Shown here: positions 1-5,711 of the stretch, one piece after another
How the letters are laid out: each line of letters starts with the position of its first letter
Position numbering within the stretch: the stretch's first letter is position 1
NCBI GenBank assembly: GCA_001800515.1
Contig: MGVN01000246.1
Location: 1-5,711, forward strand
Direction of reading: 5' to 3'
DNA: 5,711 bases
Source of the DNA: Elusimicrobia bacterium RIFOXYB2_FULL_49_7
GTDB taxonomy: Bacteria > Fibrobacterota > OXYB2-FULL-49-7
Notes under the pieces: model-generated
What the model saw: only the letters and a program-made list of their open reading frames with translations
Database searches by the model: none
Told to the model about the DNA's origin: nothing
Program-made: the position numbers and the translations under genes

Positions 1-3000
1 GTTAATGGTTCAATGTCTATTGGGATGAGAAAGTATGCTAATGGAGGTATTTCTGGATCTGGGCGCATCGGTATCAGTGTTGAGCCAAGGGAATCATCTG
101 ATGCTAGTTTAAAATCTGAATCTTACGGGAAAGCGCCCGGTGGAATGTCGGTTAGTACACCTACGGGCGCCAATAATAATAAACTTGTTTCAGTTGGCAT
201 TCAAATTCCATTGGTTTCAGGGGTTGAATTAGGCATAAGCTATTACAGACAAAAAGGGGATTATTTTACAAACGCTTATGGGTTTCTGTACAGTGATGAT
301 ATGATTTTGGCAAGGGAAACCCGGCCCAATATTAATTTCTCAAACATGGGTGGCGGCGCTGGAATGAAGTGCATAACAGGGGGGATTGAACAACTTGCGA
401 TGGAGCATTATCGTGAGAAATGCGATGGAGCAAGCAATTCTGTTTGTTATCAAATGATCTGTGCTTCGTATGATTTAATGAGTGATGTGATGTCGATTGT
501 TTCGCTTGCGGGCATGGTGGCTGATTGTTTAGGTGCTGGTGGGGCAGGGACGCTTGCCGCAAGTCTGGCAAATAGCGCGATATCAATAGTAACAAAAGAT
601 GATGTTATAGAATCGTATACAGGTGAATCCGTCTACTATTATGAGCCAGAGAATGTGAAACCGCGTGATGAAATGAGTCCATTTAAGACGATGCTATATG
701 AGATAGATGTTTCTAATAATATTACTGGTGCCAAGTACTTAGAACATGTCCGCAAAGGACACCATTTTGTCTCCAAAGATGGTTTCAATGTTAGCGCGCA
801 AGGACTGGGTGGAAGCATGCAGGCATATAAACAAAACTATGCCAATTTCCCGCCTCCTTTTGTTCAAGGCCAATTTGACTTGTTTAATATGCAGCTTAAA
901 TTCAACAATTTATTGGCCATTAAGCGCGGCGAGGGCAATGAACCAGCCGATATAAAAACCGGTTTAATGCCTTTAATCGATGCTCCCTTTTTGAATGTTT
1001 CTTTTGGAGGATTCTCTCTTGGCTCAATTATGCCTATTCAATACCAGAGTGAAAATATTCCTAACTTTCCCATTTTTCGATTTAATTGTCAAGCTGGTGG
1101 AACTTATCAACAACGCGTCAACAGTGATAAGGGGAATTACGCTTTTTTTGGGCCAGAAGTGTCTAGATATTTAAGGAATAGCAATCAAAGCATTAATATT
1201 AATGGAAAATCCGTTTTTCCGCGAATGGTGTCAGGGCGTGACGTGAATAATTCGCTCTTCATTGAAGAAAAAAAGTATCAGGGTATATTACCATTTGGTT
1301 CAATCGCTGGATTTGATGTCGTCAAAGAAGATGGTATTCGGTATGTTTTTGGTGAGCCGATGTTGAATTTTTATTCTTATGACAATCTTGCCGAAGAAAA
1401 ACCGCAAGAAAATGCAAACTATATTGAAGATTTGATAAGGGATGGCTTGCCAAATACTTTTCTTGGAATTGCCGGTCTTTTTGGCCAACCGAGATTGTCT
1501 GATAAATATCATGCTACACAAATTATTACCCCTTATGCCTATGCATGGGGATTAACCACTATTTATGGTCAAAACTACTGTGATATCAATGGTAATAACA
1601 AATGCGATCCAGAAGATCTTGGAATGTGGGTTGACATTACTTATAAGACTGTTTGCGGAAAATATGCCTGGCGTACCCCTTTTACCGGGGTTTGTCCAAC
1701 GGCGATGTGGCAGGATGAGGATATTGAGGCCAACAGCGATGACGATCCCAAAGTCACAACTGAATTTAAATATTCCTATTCAACGGGAAGAAAAGAGGTC
1801 AAGGTTGTTGATCATATTGCAACAGCTACTCATGTTGCTTATTTCAAGACATCCGATCGAGAGGATGCTTTAGGTGCTAGCTACGGGGATGCAATTAAGG
1901 AGGGGGGAGTTGCGGATCCTGCTCAACATCTTCAGAAGTTAGAGGGTATTTATCTGTTTTTGCGTCAGGATGTCACTTTTAACGCTACCACTGGTCGGCT
2001 GAATGCGCCTAATCTTTCAAAATGTATAAGAGCCATTGAGTTTAAATATGATTATTCCCTTTGTCAGAATGTCCCGAATAATAAAAACACTGTAAATGGA
2101 CAAAAAGGAAAACTGACATTAAGGAGCGTTGTTTTCAAGGGCCGAGGTTTGCAGGGTGCTTTGCCTCCTTATACGTTTAATTATGATAAAAACCCTGATT
2201 ATCGGCAAGGTGCATGGGATCGGTGGGGGATGTATAAGGCCGATTTTAATGATGTAGGCAATAATCATCATAGGGACACGGATAGCAATAATGTAGACGC
2301 TTGGTCATTATCTACCATTGTTTATCCGGATGGCGGTATTATGAAAATGAAGTATGGATCGGATGATTACTCCAAGGTTCAGGATAGACCCTTAGAATAC
2401 ATTCATGATATTAACATGAAAATGGATGCCATTAAAGCATTGATTGCTTCGAATCAGAAGGATCAATTTGATGTTATCGGATTAGTGTTCCCAAAACAGT
2501 TGGTATCAAGCGATTTTAAGGTGGGCGAAAGATTAACCTTAGAAGGTAACATTATTTTCGATCCCGATTTGGATCAATATCTGGGCGGTGTTATCAGTGG
2601 GGTGTTGGGTTTGTTGACGGGATTTGTTGCGTTCTTGCACAGTACTTGCGAAAATATCGCCTGGCTTGCAGAAAAGGCATGTGGTCTTGTTAAATATCCT
2701 TGTTTTCATTTTGGTACAAAAAAAAGATGCGCATGGGGGATTTGTATTCGAACACCCACAGTTTCGGTTCATTGGGTTCGTGTATTTGATTGTAATTTTA
2801 AGGATGCCTGTGATTTTCTTGATCCTGAAAAGCTGGCTTATTCATTATCATTAGAGATCGAGGAAAGCTTCATCGAAATTGGTCGAAGCTATGTGAAATT
2901 GTTTAAGGAAGAGTATGTTATCGCAAGCGTTACGCCAAGAACCAATGGTGGAGTGGAGGTGCTCTTTAATAGGCCATTGAATTTAGGATTATTTAGATTG

Positions 3001-5568
3001 GCTCCACCAAGCGAATATTTTTCCAATAGTACTTCCCCGGTTACAACAAAGCAACCGGATTTTAGCACCAGCCCCTCATCTGCCACCATAAAACAGGTCT
3101 CTCCAAATGCAGATAAGAAGGGAATGGAATCAGCTACAAATCGGTTGGCACATAAAACCAGAACGAAAATGCAGTTGACGGATAATATTTTGCTCAAATT
3201 TGCGAATATAGTTACATTTTGTTTGACAGGTGATCCTGATTTTAATAGGGGATTAGGCAGCATATTAAATAAGATGTTTAAAAATTCTTTTGAACGTGTA
3301 CATGGCTATAAGTTTCCAGACGGTGGAAAACTTGGAGCGATTTATCAGAATGCAAAAGATAAGTCAGATGCTTTGGACATAGAAGAAGGGAATTTGGCCA
3401 GTCTTTTTGGCAACTTTCTTGATTTTAATCTCAGGCTCAGACATTTTGCAAAAGATAAGTACAGAGTCGGCGGCGGCATCCGAGTAGCGGAAATGGGTTT
3501 AGATGGTGGTTTTGGCGAACCTAAAGTTGAAAAGACCTATACATACAGTTCGGGCAGTAAATCCAACGGATCCTATAAGTCCTTTGGCGTTGCGACATCT
3601 GAACCCCCGATTTTCGAGCATCTATTTGCTGATAATAGAATTATAAAAACTGAATTTGGCGGCAATTTTTATCTACCAGGTCCTATGGTGGGATATCAGA
3701 AGGTGATTGTTACCAACAAAGGGGACAATTCCAGTGTCGAGTATAATCATCTTACACCTGCAGATGAAATTGCATTGGATGATGGTAGTGCCATGAAATT
3801 GTCTTATGCCTATATCCCTACCTTTTACAAGAGCACGACAGAGAATAATTACAAGTCAGATGTTAGCTCAAGGGTTTATACGAATTATGATAATTTTTAT
3901 GGAAATGTTGCTTCTATTCTTTATAAAGACAACAATGGAAAAGTAGTTAAACAGGTTGTCAATAAATATGCCCCATCCAATTATGAAGGAATTGTTCGGA
4001 CCGGGTCTTCAACCGGAACAGTGCTTCCAAGGCATACGGTTTCAACGAATGAGGCCAGTTATAATAAAATGCCGTTAGGTTCATCGGTCGAAGCGTACCA
4101 TTCAATTTATACATTCATAATGTCATTTCTCCCAGGTGTGGGTATTGGATGGGCAAGTGATGATAGAAATAGTGTGACGGCCTTTATTCGTTCTACGGAA
4201 CATGTCGAAGTCGGTTCAATATTAAAAGAGGTTGTAACCTCTACGGATAATGTTGCCGTAACAAAACAAAACCGTCAATTCGATCTCTACACCGGCACAC
4301 CCACCCAATGGGCCGAAACCAACAGTGACGGTTCTGTTCTCCTAACCGAAAACATCCCCGCCTACAAAAAGTATTCCGGCATGGGCATCGGCGGAGCGCA
4401 TATGCTCACCCAATTAGCCGAAGAAAATGTTTACGCAGGCAGCCAATCCACAGCGAACATCCGCCAGTCCAAAGTAACCCGATGGGGCCAGTATAATGGA
4501 ACCGCCTGGTACAAACAGGATGCCTTCTCATGGGATGTGGACATGAATTCCAAAGGCAAGCCCAGCAAAACCTATGTGCCCTTTGTATACAGCGCCACCG
4601 GAAAAACGGACTATGACTTAATTGCCCAGAATGAAGCCAAAAACTGGCGCTATCTGGGTGGTGCTAATACCAACAGCGCGGGCCAATCGGATTTGGGTGT
4701 TTATTCCGCCTCCGGAAAGCTGATTGATGAGGTCAGTCCGAATGGCGCCCATGGCATCACGGAATATGATTTCAGGAGCTCGTATCCTAAAGCCTATATC
4801 GTGAATGCCCAGGCCCGTGAAGCCGGTGCCTTCACTGGGGAATACGATCATGATGTGACTATGGGCAGTATCAATTATTTCAACTATGACGGGGCCTATC
4901 TGACCGGATGGGCCAAAGGAGAGGCTACGCTTTATCCAACCGATGCTCATACCGGCTCTTCCTGTGCAACGGTTGCCGGTGCCTCCAAAACAGGCCCCAA
5001 CCGGCTATTCAAAGATATCACGCCAGATGCGGATTATGTGGTCAGTGCCTGGATTCTGCCGAAAACTACTTCCGGTAAAGCGGAACTCAGAGCCATTGTG
5101 GAGAATGCCGGTGCAGGTACGGAATATTCCTTTAAGCAGGAAGTTTCCCTAACCGGTCAGCCGGCAAGGTGGCAGCGGGTTGAACTTCGATTACCGGCCG
5201 ATATCCTCAAATCTTACTTTCCAACCGGTACCGGAGCAGGTATCCGTGTCTCCTGCGGAACCGGGTCAGAAGGGGGGACCATCCTGATTGATGACATCCG
5301 TTTCCGTCCGGTCGATGCCCAGATGACCACCGTGACCTATGATTTGGGTTCTGGCAAGGTCACCTCCATTTCCGGTCCGGATGATATGCCGACCTATTAT
5401 CAATACGACGAAAATGGCCGGTTGATACAGGTATTGAACAACAACAAAGAAGTCATCAAGGATACGGATTATCGCATTCAGAAGAAAGAACATTGTTTCA
5501 ACAAGGTTGATGATGATATGGACGGCTTGATTGATTGTCAGGATCCGGAATGCAATTGTATGGAATAA
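1..5568 (+). CDS. Giant SpvB/Rhs-like YD-repeat protein, 5' end missing
   Basis: The frame is open from base 1 (first codons V-N-G-S) and ends at TAA 5566-5568. The ATG at 13 has no Shine-Dalgarno sequence before it, and the residues after it read as the middle of a beta-rich domain, so the true start and any signal peptide lie upstream. Landmarks in order resemble giant Rhs-related surface proteins of Bacteroidota/Fibrobacterota: AYGFLYSDD (274-300), GFNVSAQGLGGSM (781-819), TPYAYAWGLTT (1528-1560), HVAYFKTSDREDALG (1831-1875), DYSLC (2050-2064), GKLTLRSVVF (2107-2136), RVGGGIRVAEM (3463-3495), a jelly-roll-like domain (about 4860-5310) and one YD repeat (5395-5472). Known relatives are secreted or surface proteins; some Rhs/Tc proteins form toxin-enclosing shells. 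No toxin domain or YD array follows here, so a structural, adhesive or substrate-binding role is an inference. Two Cys-rich hydrophobic inserts (about 360-600 and 2584-2820) are unusual. The family call is fairly firm; the function is unknown. Confidence 0.85.
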   Translation, partial: VNGSMSIGMRKYANGGISGSGRIGISVEPRESSDASLKSESYGKAPGGMSVSTPTGANNNKLVSVGIQIPLVSGVELGISYYRQKGDYFTNAYGFLYSDDMILARETRPNINFSNMGGGAGMKCITGGIEQLAMEHYREKCDGASNSVCYQMICASYDLMSDVMSIVSLAGMVADCLGAGGAGTLAASLANSAISIVTKDDVIESYTGESVYYYEPENVKPRDEMSPFKTMLYEIDVSNNITGAKYLEHVRKGHHFVSKDGFNVSAQGLGGSMQAYKQNYANFPPPFVQGQFDLFNMQLKFNNLLAIKRGEGNEPADIKTGLMPLIDAPFLNVSFGGFSLGSIMPIQYQSENIPNFPIFRFNCQAGGTYQQRVNSDKGNYAFFGPEVSRYLRNSNQSININGKSVFPRMVSGRDVNNSLFIEEKKYQGILPFGSIAGFDVVKEDGIRYVFGEPMLNFYSYDNLAEEKPQENANYIEDLIRDGLPNTFLGIAGLFGQPRLSDKYHATQIITPYAYAWGLTTIYGQNYCDINGNNKCDPEDLGMWVDITYKTVCGKYAWRTPFTGVCPTAMWQDEDIEANSDDDPKVTTEFKYSYSTGRKEVKVVDHIATATHVAYFKTSDREDALGASYGDAIKEGGVADPAQHLQKLEGIYLFLRQDVTFNATTGRLNAPNLSKCIRAIEFKYDYSLCQNVPNNKNTVNGQKGKLTLRSVVFKGRGLQGALPPYTFNYDKNPDYRQGAWDRWGMYKADFNDVGNNHHRDTDSNNVDAWSLSTIVYPDGGIMKMKYGSDDYSKVQDRPLEYIHDINMKMDAIKALIASNQKDQFDVIGLVFPKQLVSSDFKVGERLTLEGNIIFDPDLDQYLGGVISGVLGLLTGFVAFLHSTCENIAWLAEKACGLVKYPCFHFGTKKRCAWGICIRTPTVSVHWVRVFDCNFKDACDFLDPEKLAYSLSLEIEESFIEIGRSYVKLFKEEYVIASVTPRTNGGVEVLFNRPLNLGLFRLAPPSEYFSNSTSPVTTKQPDFSTSPSSATIKQVSPNADKKGMESATNRLAHKTRTKMQLTDNILLKFANIVTFCLTGDPDFNRGLGSILNKMFKNSFERVHGYKFPDGGKLGAIYQNAKDKSDALDIEEGNLASLFGNFLDFNLRLRHFAKDKYRVGGGIRVAEMGLDGGFGEPKVEKTYTYSSGSKSNGSYKSFGVATSEPPIFEHLFADNRIIKTEFGGNFYLPGPMVGYQKVIVTNKGDNSSVEYNHLTPADEIALDDGSAMKLSYAYIPTFYKSTTENNYKSDVSSRVYTNYDNFYGNVASILYKDNNGKVVKQVVNKYAPSNYEGIVRTGSSTGTVLPRHTVSTNEASYNKMPLGSSVEAYHSIYTFIMSFLPGVGIGWASDDRNSVTAFIRSTEHVEVGSILKEVVTSTDNVAVTKQNRQFDLYTGTPTQWAETNSDGSVLLTENIPAYKKYSGMGIGGAHMLTQLAEENVYAGSQSTANIRQSKVTRWGQYNGTAWYKQDAFSWDVDMNSKGKPSKTYVPFVYSATGKTDYDLIAQNEAKNWRYLGGANTNSAGQSDLGVYSASGKLIDEVSPNGAHGITEYDFRSSYPKAYIVNAQAREAGAFTGEYDHDVTMGSINYFNYDGAYLTGWAKGEATLYPTDAHTGSSCATVAGASKTGPNRLFKDITPDADYVVSAWILPKTTSGKAELRAIVENAGAGTEYSFKQEVSLTGQPARWQRVELRLPADILKSYFPTGTGAGIRVSCGTGSEGGTILIDDIRFRPVDAQMTTVTYDLGSGKVTSISGPDDMPTYYQYDENGRLIQVLNNNKEVIKDTDYRIQKKEHCFNKVDDDMDGLIDCQDPECNCME
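364..597 (+). other. Cys-containing hydrophobic insert 1 in the large protein
   Basis: Four cysteines, encoded at 370, 421, 445 and 460, are followed by a long Ala/Gly/Ser/Val-rich hydrophobic stretch (about 472-588, including VSLAGMVADC and TLAASLANSAISIV). The stretch is glycine-rich and broken by Asp, so it looks more like one or two packed helices or a membrane-interacting hairpin than a clear single transmembrane segment. It sits between the AYGFLYSDD landmark and the GFNVSAQGLGGSM landmark, regions that are otherwise polar and beta-rich. Its function is not recognised. Confidence 0.55.
781..2400 (+). other. SpvB-like beta-rich body of the large protein
   Basis: This run holds the most recognisable family signatures: QGLGGSM near 781-840, ATQIITPYAYAWGLTTIYG (1516-1569), EDLGMWVDITY (1612-1644), KYAWRTPFTG (1657-1686), GRKEVKVVDHIATATHVAYF (1786-1845), LQKLEGIYLFLR (1930-1965), FKYDYSLCQNVPNN (2041-2082), GKLTLRSVVF (2107-2136), PPYTFNYDKNPDY (2164-2202) and DRWGMYKADF (2218-2247). 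The alternation of aromatic and polar residues fits repeated beta strands. In proteins I recall with the same series of motifs, this part precedes the YD-repeat end. The alignment is from memory and the boundaries are approximate. Confidence 0.6.
1582..1617 (+). other. Dockerin/EF-hand-like Ca2+-binding loop
   Basis: The encoded loop DINGNNKCDPED has Asp/Asn at positions 1, 3 and 5 and Asp at 9 and 12, the spacing of a dockerin-type or EF-hand-like calcium loop. There is only one copy and no paired second loop next to it, so it is probably a structural metal site within the body rather than a true dockerin. Comparable D-x-D-G-D loops occur at this place in related large proteins as I remember them. 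The metal binding is inferred from spacing alone. Confidence 0.5.
2584..2820 (+). other. Hydrophobic, seven-cysteine insert 2 in the large protein
   Basis: A glycine-rich hydrophobic segment of about 19 residues (2584-2640, GGVISGVLGLLTGFVAFLH) is followed by seven cysteines encoded at 2647, 2680, 2701, 2728, 2743, 2791 and 2806, with KTKKR-like basic and aromatic residues between them. It interrupts what otherwise reads as one beta domain: FKVGERLTLEGNIIFD before it and EEYVIASVTPRTNGGVEVLF after it. Disulfides in an exported protein, or a metal site, could explain the cysteines; one cysteine of the seven would stay unpaired within the segment. No family was recognised. Confidence 0.6.
3022..3126 (+). 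other. Ser/Thr/Pro-rich linker
   Basis: This stretch encodes a low-complexity, polar linker rich in Ser, Thr, Pro and Lys (for example SNSTSPVTTKQ and FSTSPSSATIKQVSPNADKK). It lies between the beta domain that carries the cysteine-rich insert and a more helical segment (about 3175-3420) that leads into the second body section. Such linkers are common between domains of exported proteins and can carry O-linked sugars in some bacteria; nothing here shows that they do. Confidence 0.6.
3421..4110 (+). other. Second beta-rich body section of the large protein
   Basis: Family-like signatures return here: NLRLRHFAKDKYRVGGGIRV, then AEMGLDG, then KVEKTYTYSSGS, GPMVGYQKVIVTN (3682-3720) and NYDNFYGNVASILYKDNNGK (3883-3942). 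The last resembles a degenerate YD-type unit (YDxxGNvxxixY). In related proteins this section joins the SpvB-like body to the YD-containing end. It is compositionally like the upstream part of the gene (AT-rich, few C-ending codons). Confidence 0.55.
4860..5310 (+). other. Carbohydrate-binding-like jelly-roll domain
   Basis: The encoded segment has the layout of a galactose-binding-like/CBM4_9-type beta sandwich: a leading strand (INYFNYDGAYLTGWA), AHTGSSCATVAG, a strand with DITPDADYVVSAWILPK, a middle strand pair (KAELRAIVENAG, YSFKQEVSLTG), RWQRVELRLPAD, and the closing GGTILIDDIRFRP. The YvvSaWi and iDDiRf signatures are typical of such modules in Rhs-type proteins, where they sit just before the YD repeat as here. 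The ligand, if any, cannot be told from the sequence. Confidence 0.65.
5395..5472 (+). repeat. Single YD (Rhs) repeat
   Basis: The encoded YYQYDENGRLIQVLNNNKE, continuing VIKDTDY, matches the Rhs/YD consensus YxYDxxGRLxxvxdxxGxxxxxY, with Tyr-Asp at 5404-5409 and Gly-Arg-Leu at 5416-5424. It is the only good copy in the window. Rhs and Tc toxins normally carry many in a row, which build the beta shell; here the protein ends about 30 residues later. Confidence 0.8.
5494..5559 (+). other. C-terminal Cys-framed Asp-rich (Ca2+-loop-like) tail
   Basis: The last 25 residues include Cys at 5494, then VDDDMDGLIDCQDPECNC. Asp at loop positions 1, 3, 5, 9 and 12 (5509-5544) has the spacing of an EF-hand or dockerin-like calcium loop, framed by cysteines at 5494, 5536, 5551 and 5557. 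Very similar CxNxxDDDxDGLxDCxDxxC units are scattered through exported proteins of myxobacteria, Bacteroidota and related groups. The tail sits where Rhs toxins carry a toxin tip. Calcium binding and disulfides are inferred. Confidence 0.65.
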
Positions 5569-5573
5569 ATAAC

Positions 5574-5580
5574 AAGGAGG
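5574..5580 (+). promoter_or_regulatory. Strong Shine-Dalgarno site of the downstream gene
   Basis: AAGGAGG is a perfect seven-base match to the anti-Shine-Dalgarno end of 16S rRNA. It lies four bases before the ATG at 5585 and five bases after the stop of the large gene. It fixes the start of the second gene and implies efficient independent initiation within a shared transcript. Such a strong site is uncommon in Bacteroidota, which is a mild clue to another phylum. Confidence 0.9.
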
Positions 5581-5584
5581 CCGA

Positions 5585-5641
5585 ATGAAGATAATAAAGC
5601 TGGTTGCTCTCTGTCTGTTGTCAGCCGCCTCGCTTTCTGCT
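5585..5641 (+). other. Sec signal peptide coding segment
   Basis: The segment encodes two lysines near the N-terminus (K2, K5), a hydrophobic core from L6 to about A15, and small residues before a likely signal peptidase I cut close to S18/A19, just before LEVGM. The exact cut is uncertain: cleavage after S18 gives Ser at -3 and -1, cleavage after A19 gives Leu at -3. It directs the second protein across the inner membrane. Confidence 0.85.
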
Positions 5642-5711
5642 CTGGAAGTGGGTATGCGCGGCTCGTTTATAGCCGATCAGAACATGGCATCCGTGGTGGA
5701 TGTCTATCTAA
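5585..5711 (+). CDS. Exported protein of unknown function, 3' end missing
   Basis: An ATG at 5585 follows a perfect AAGGAGG site by four bases, and the frame stays open to the right edge (42 whole codons). The first residues form a classic Sec signal peptide: MKIIK, a hydrophobic core (LVALCLLSAASLSA), then LEVGMRGSFIADQNMASVVD. The mature start looks like the first strand of a beta-rich or outer-membrane/periplasmic protein, but too little is visible to name a family. The gene begins only 16 bases after the stop of the large YD-repeat gene and has no promoter-sized gap, so co-transcription and a linked role (partner, anchor or export factor) are plausible but unproven. Cys10 is not in a lipobox, since Leu precedes it, so it is probably not a lipoprotein. 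Confidence 0.85.
   Translation, partial: MKIIKLVALCLLSAASLSALEVGMRGSFIADQNMASVVDVYL

Noticed and set aside
13..15. ATG as the true start of the large gene
   Set aside because: No Shine-Dalgarno sequence is visible before it, the frame is open upstream, and the following residues lack a signal peptide and look internal to a domain.
2624..2854. Hydrophobic +1-frame open reading frame that might encode a small membrane protein
   Set aside because: It overlaps the large gene entirely and has no ribosome binding site; its hydrophobicity follows from T-rich codons read out of frame. It is kept only as the possible outcome of slippage at the A8 run.
2889..3263. Reverse-strand open frame of 124 codons
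   Set aside because: It lies wholly opposite the well-supported large gene, has no recognisable domain and no convincing ribosome binding site; it is a shadow of the coding frame.
4618..4950. Reverse-strand open frame of 110 codons
   Set aside because: It is opposite the GC-richer part of the large gene, where antisense stops are rarer; its product shows no family features.
5222..5240. CCGG-rich repeated sequence (ACCGGTACCGG) as a possible recombination or binding site
   Set aside because: The CCGG tetramers come from Thr-Gly and Pro-Gly type codons (ACC GGT, ACC GGA) in a C-preferring section; no ordered spacing or longer repeat was found.
5569..5584. Terminator or promoter between the two genes
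   Set aside because: The gap is only 16 bases, filled by the ribosome binding site, with no inverted repeat or T-run.
5585..5641. Lipoprotein signal in the downstream gene (Cys10)
   Set aside because: The residues before the cysteine are V-A-L, with Leu at -1 instead of Gly/Ala/Ser, and the cysteine is too close to the N-terminus.

Overview
The window is almost wholly one gene: a frame that is already open at the left edge and reads without a break to a stop at 5566-5568 (1,855 codons seen, over 200 kDa, start missing). It encodes a giant extracellular or cell-surface protein of the SpvB/Rhs (YD-repeat) kind found in Bacteroidota, Fibrobacterota and neighbouring Gram-negative phyla. After a 16-base gap holding a perfect AAGGAGG ribosome binding site, a second gene starts at 5585 and runs off the right edge. 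Its 42 visible residues are a signal peptide and the start of an exported protein. Both genes lie on the + strand and are probably co-transcribed. I see no RNA gene, mobile element, CRISPR array or terminator.

Layout of the large protein: (1) 1-350, a beta-rich opening with the landmark AYGFLYSDD; (2) about 360-600, a Cys-containing, then hydrophobic Ala/Gly-rich insert; (3) about 660-2400, the SpvB-like body, with the landmarks GFNVSAQGLGGSM, TPYAYAWGLTTIYG, a dockerin-like DxNxN loop, KYAWRTPFTG, THVAYFKTSDREDALG, FKYDYSLC, GKLTLRSVVF and DRWGMYK; (4) about 2520-3000, a beta domain interrupted by a hydrophobic, seven-cysteine insert, then a Ser/Thr/Pro-rich linker; (5) about 3420-4100, a second body section (RVGGGIRVAEM, GPMVGYQKVIVTN); (6) about 4261-5450, a more GC-rich section with a linker, a carbohydrate-binding-like jelly-roll domain and a single YD repeat; (7) a short Cys-framed, Asp-rich putative Ca2+-binding tail.

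Organism: a Gram-negative bacterium is likely from the protein type and the downstream signal peptide. The module set recalls Bacteroidota/Fibrobacterota proteins. The strong Shine-Dalgarno sequence fits Bacteroidota poorly, since they mostly lack such sites, so I lean weakly towards Fibrobacterota or a related candidate phylum. This rests on remembered family patterns, not on a search.

The main points of interest are the base-composition and codon-use break near 4261 inside one open frame, the two Cys-rich hydrophobic inserts in an otherwise beta-rich secreted protein, and an Rhs-type protein that ends after one YD repeat with a Ca2+-loop-like tail instead of a long YD shell and toxin tip.
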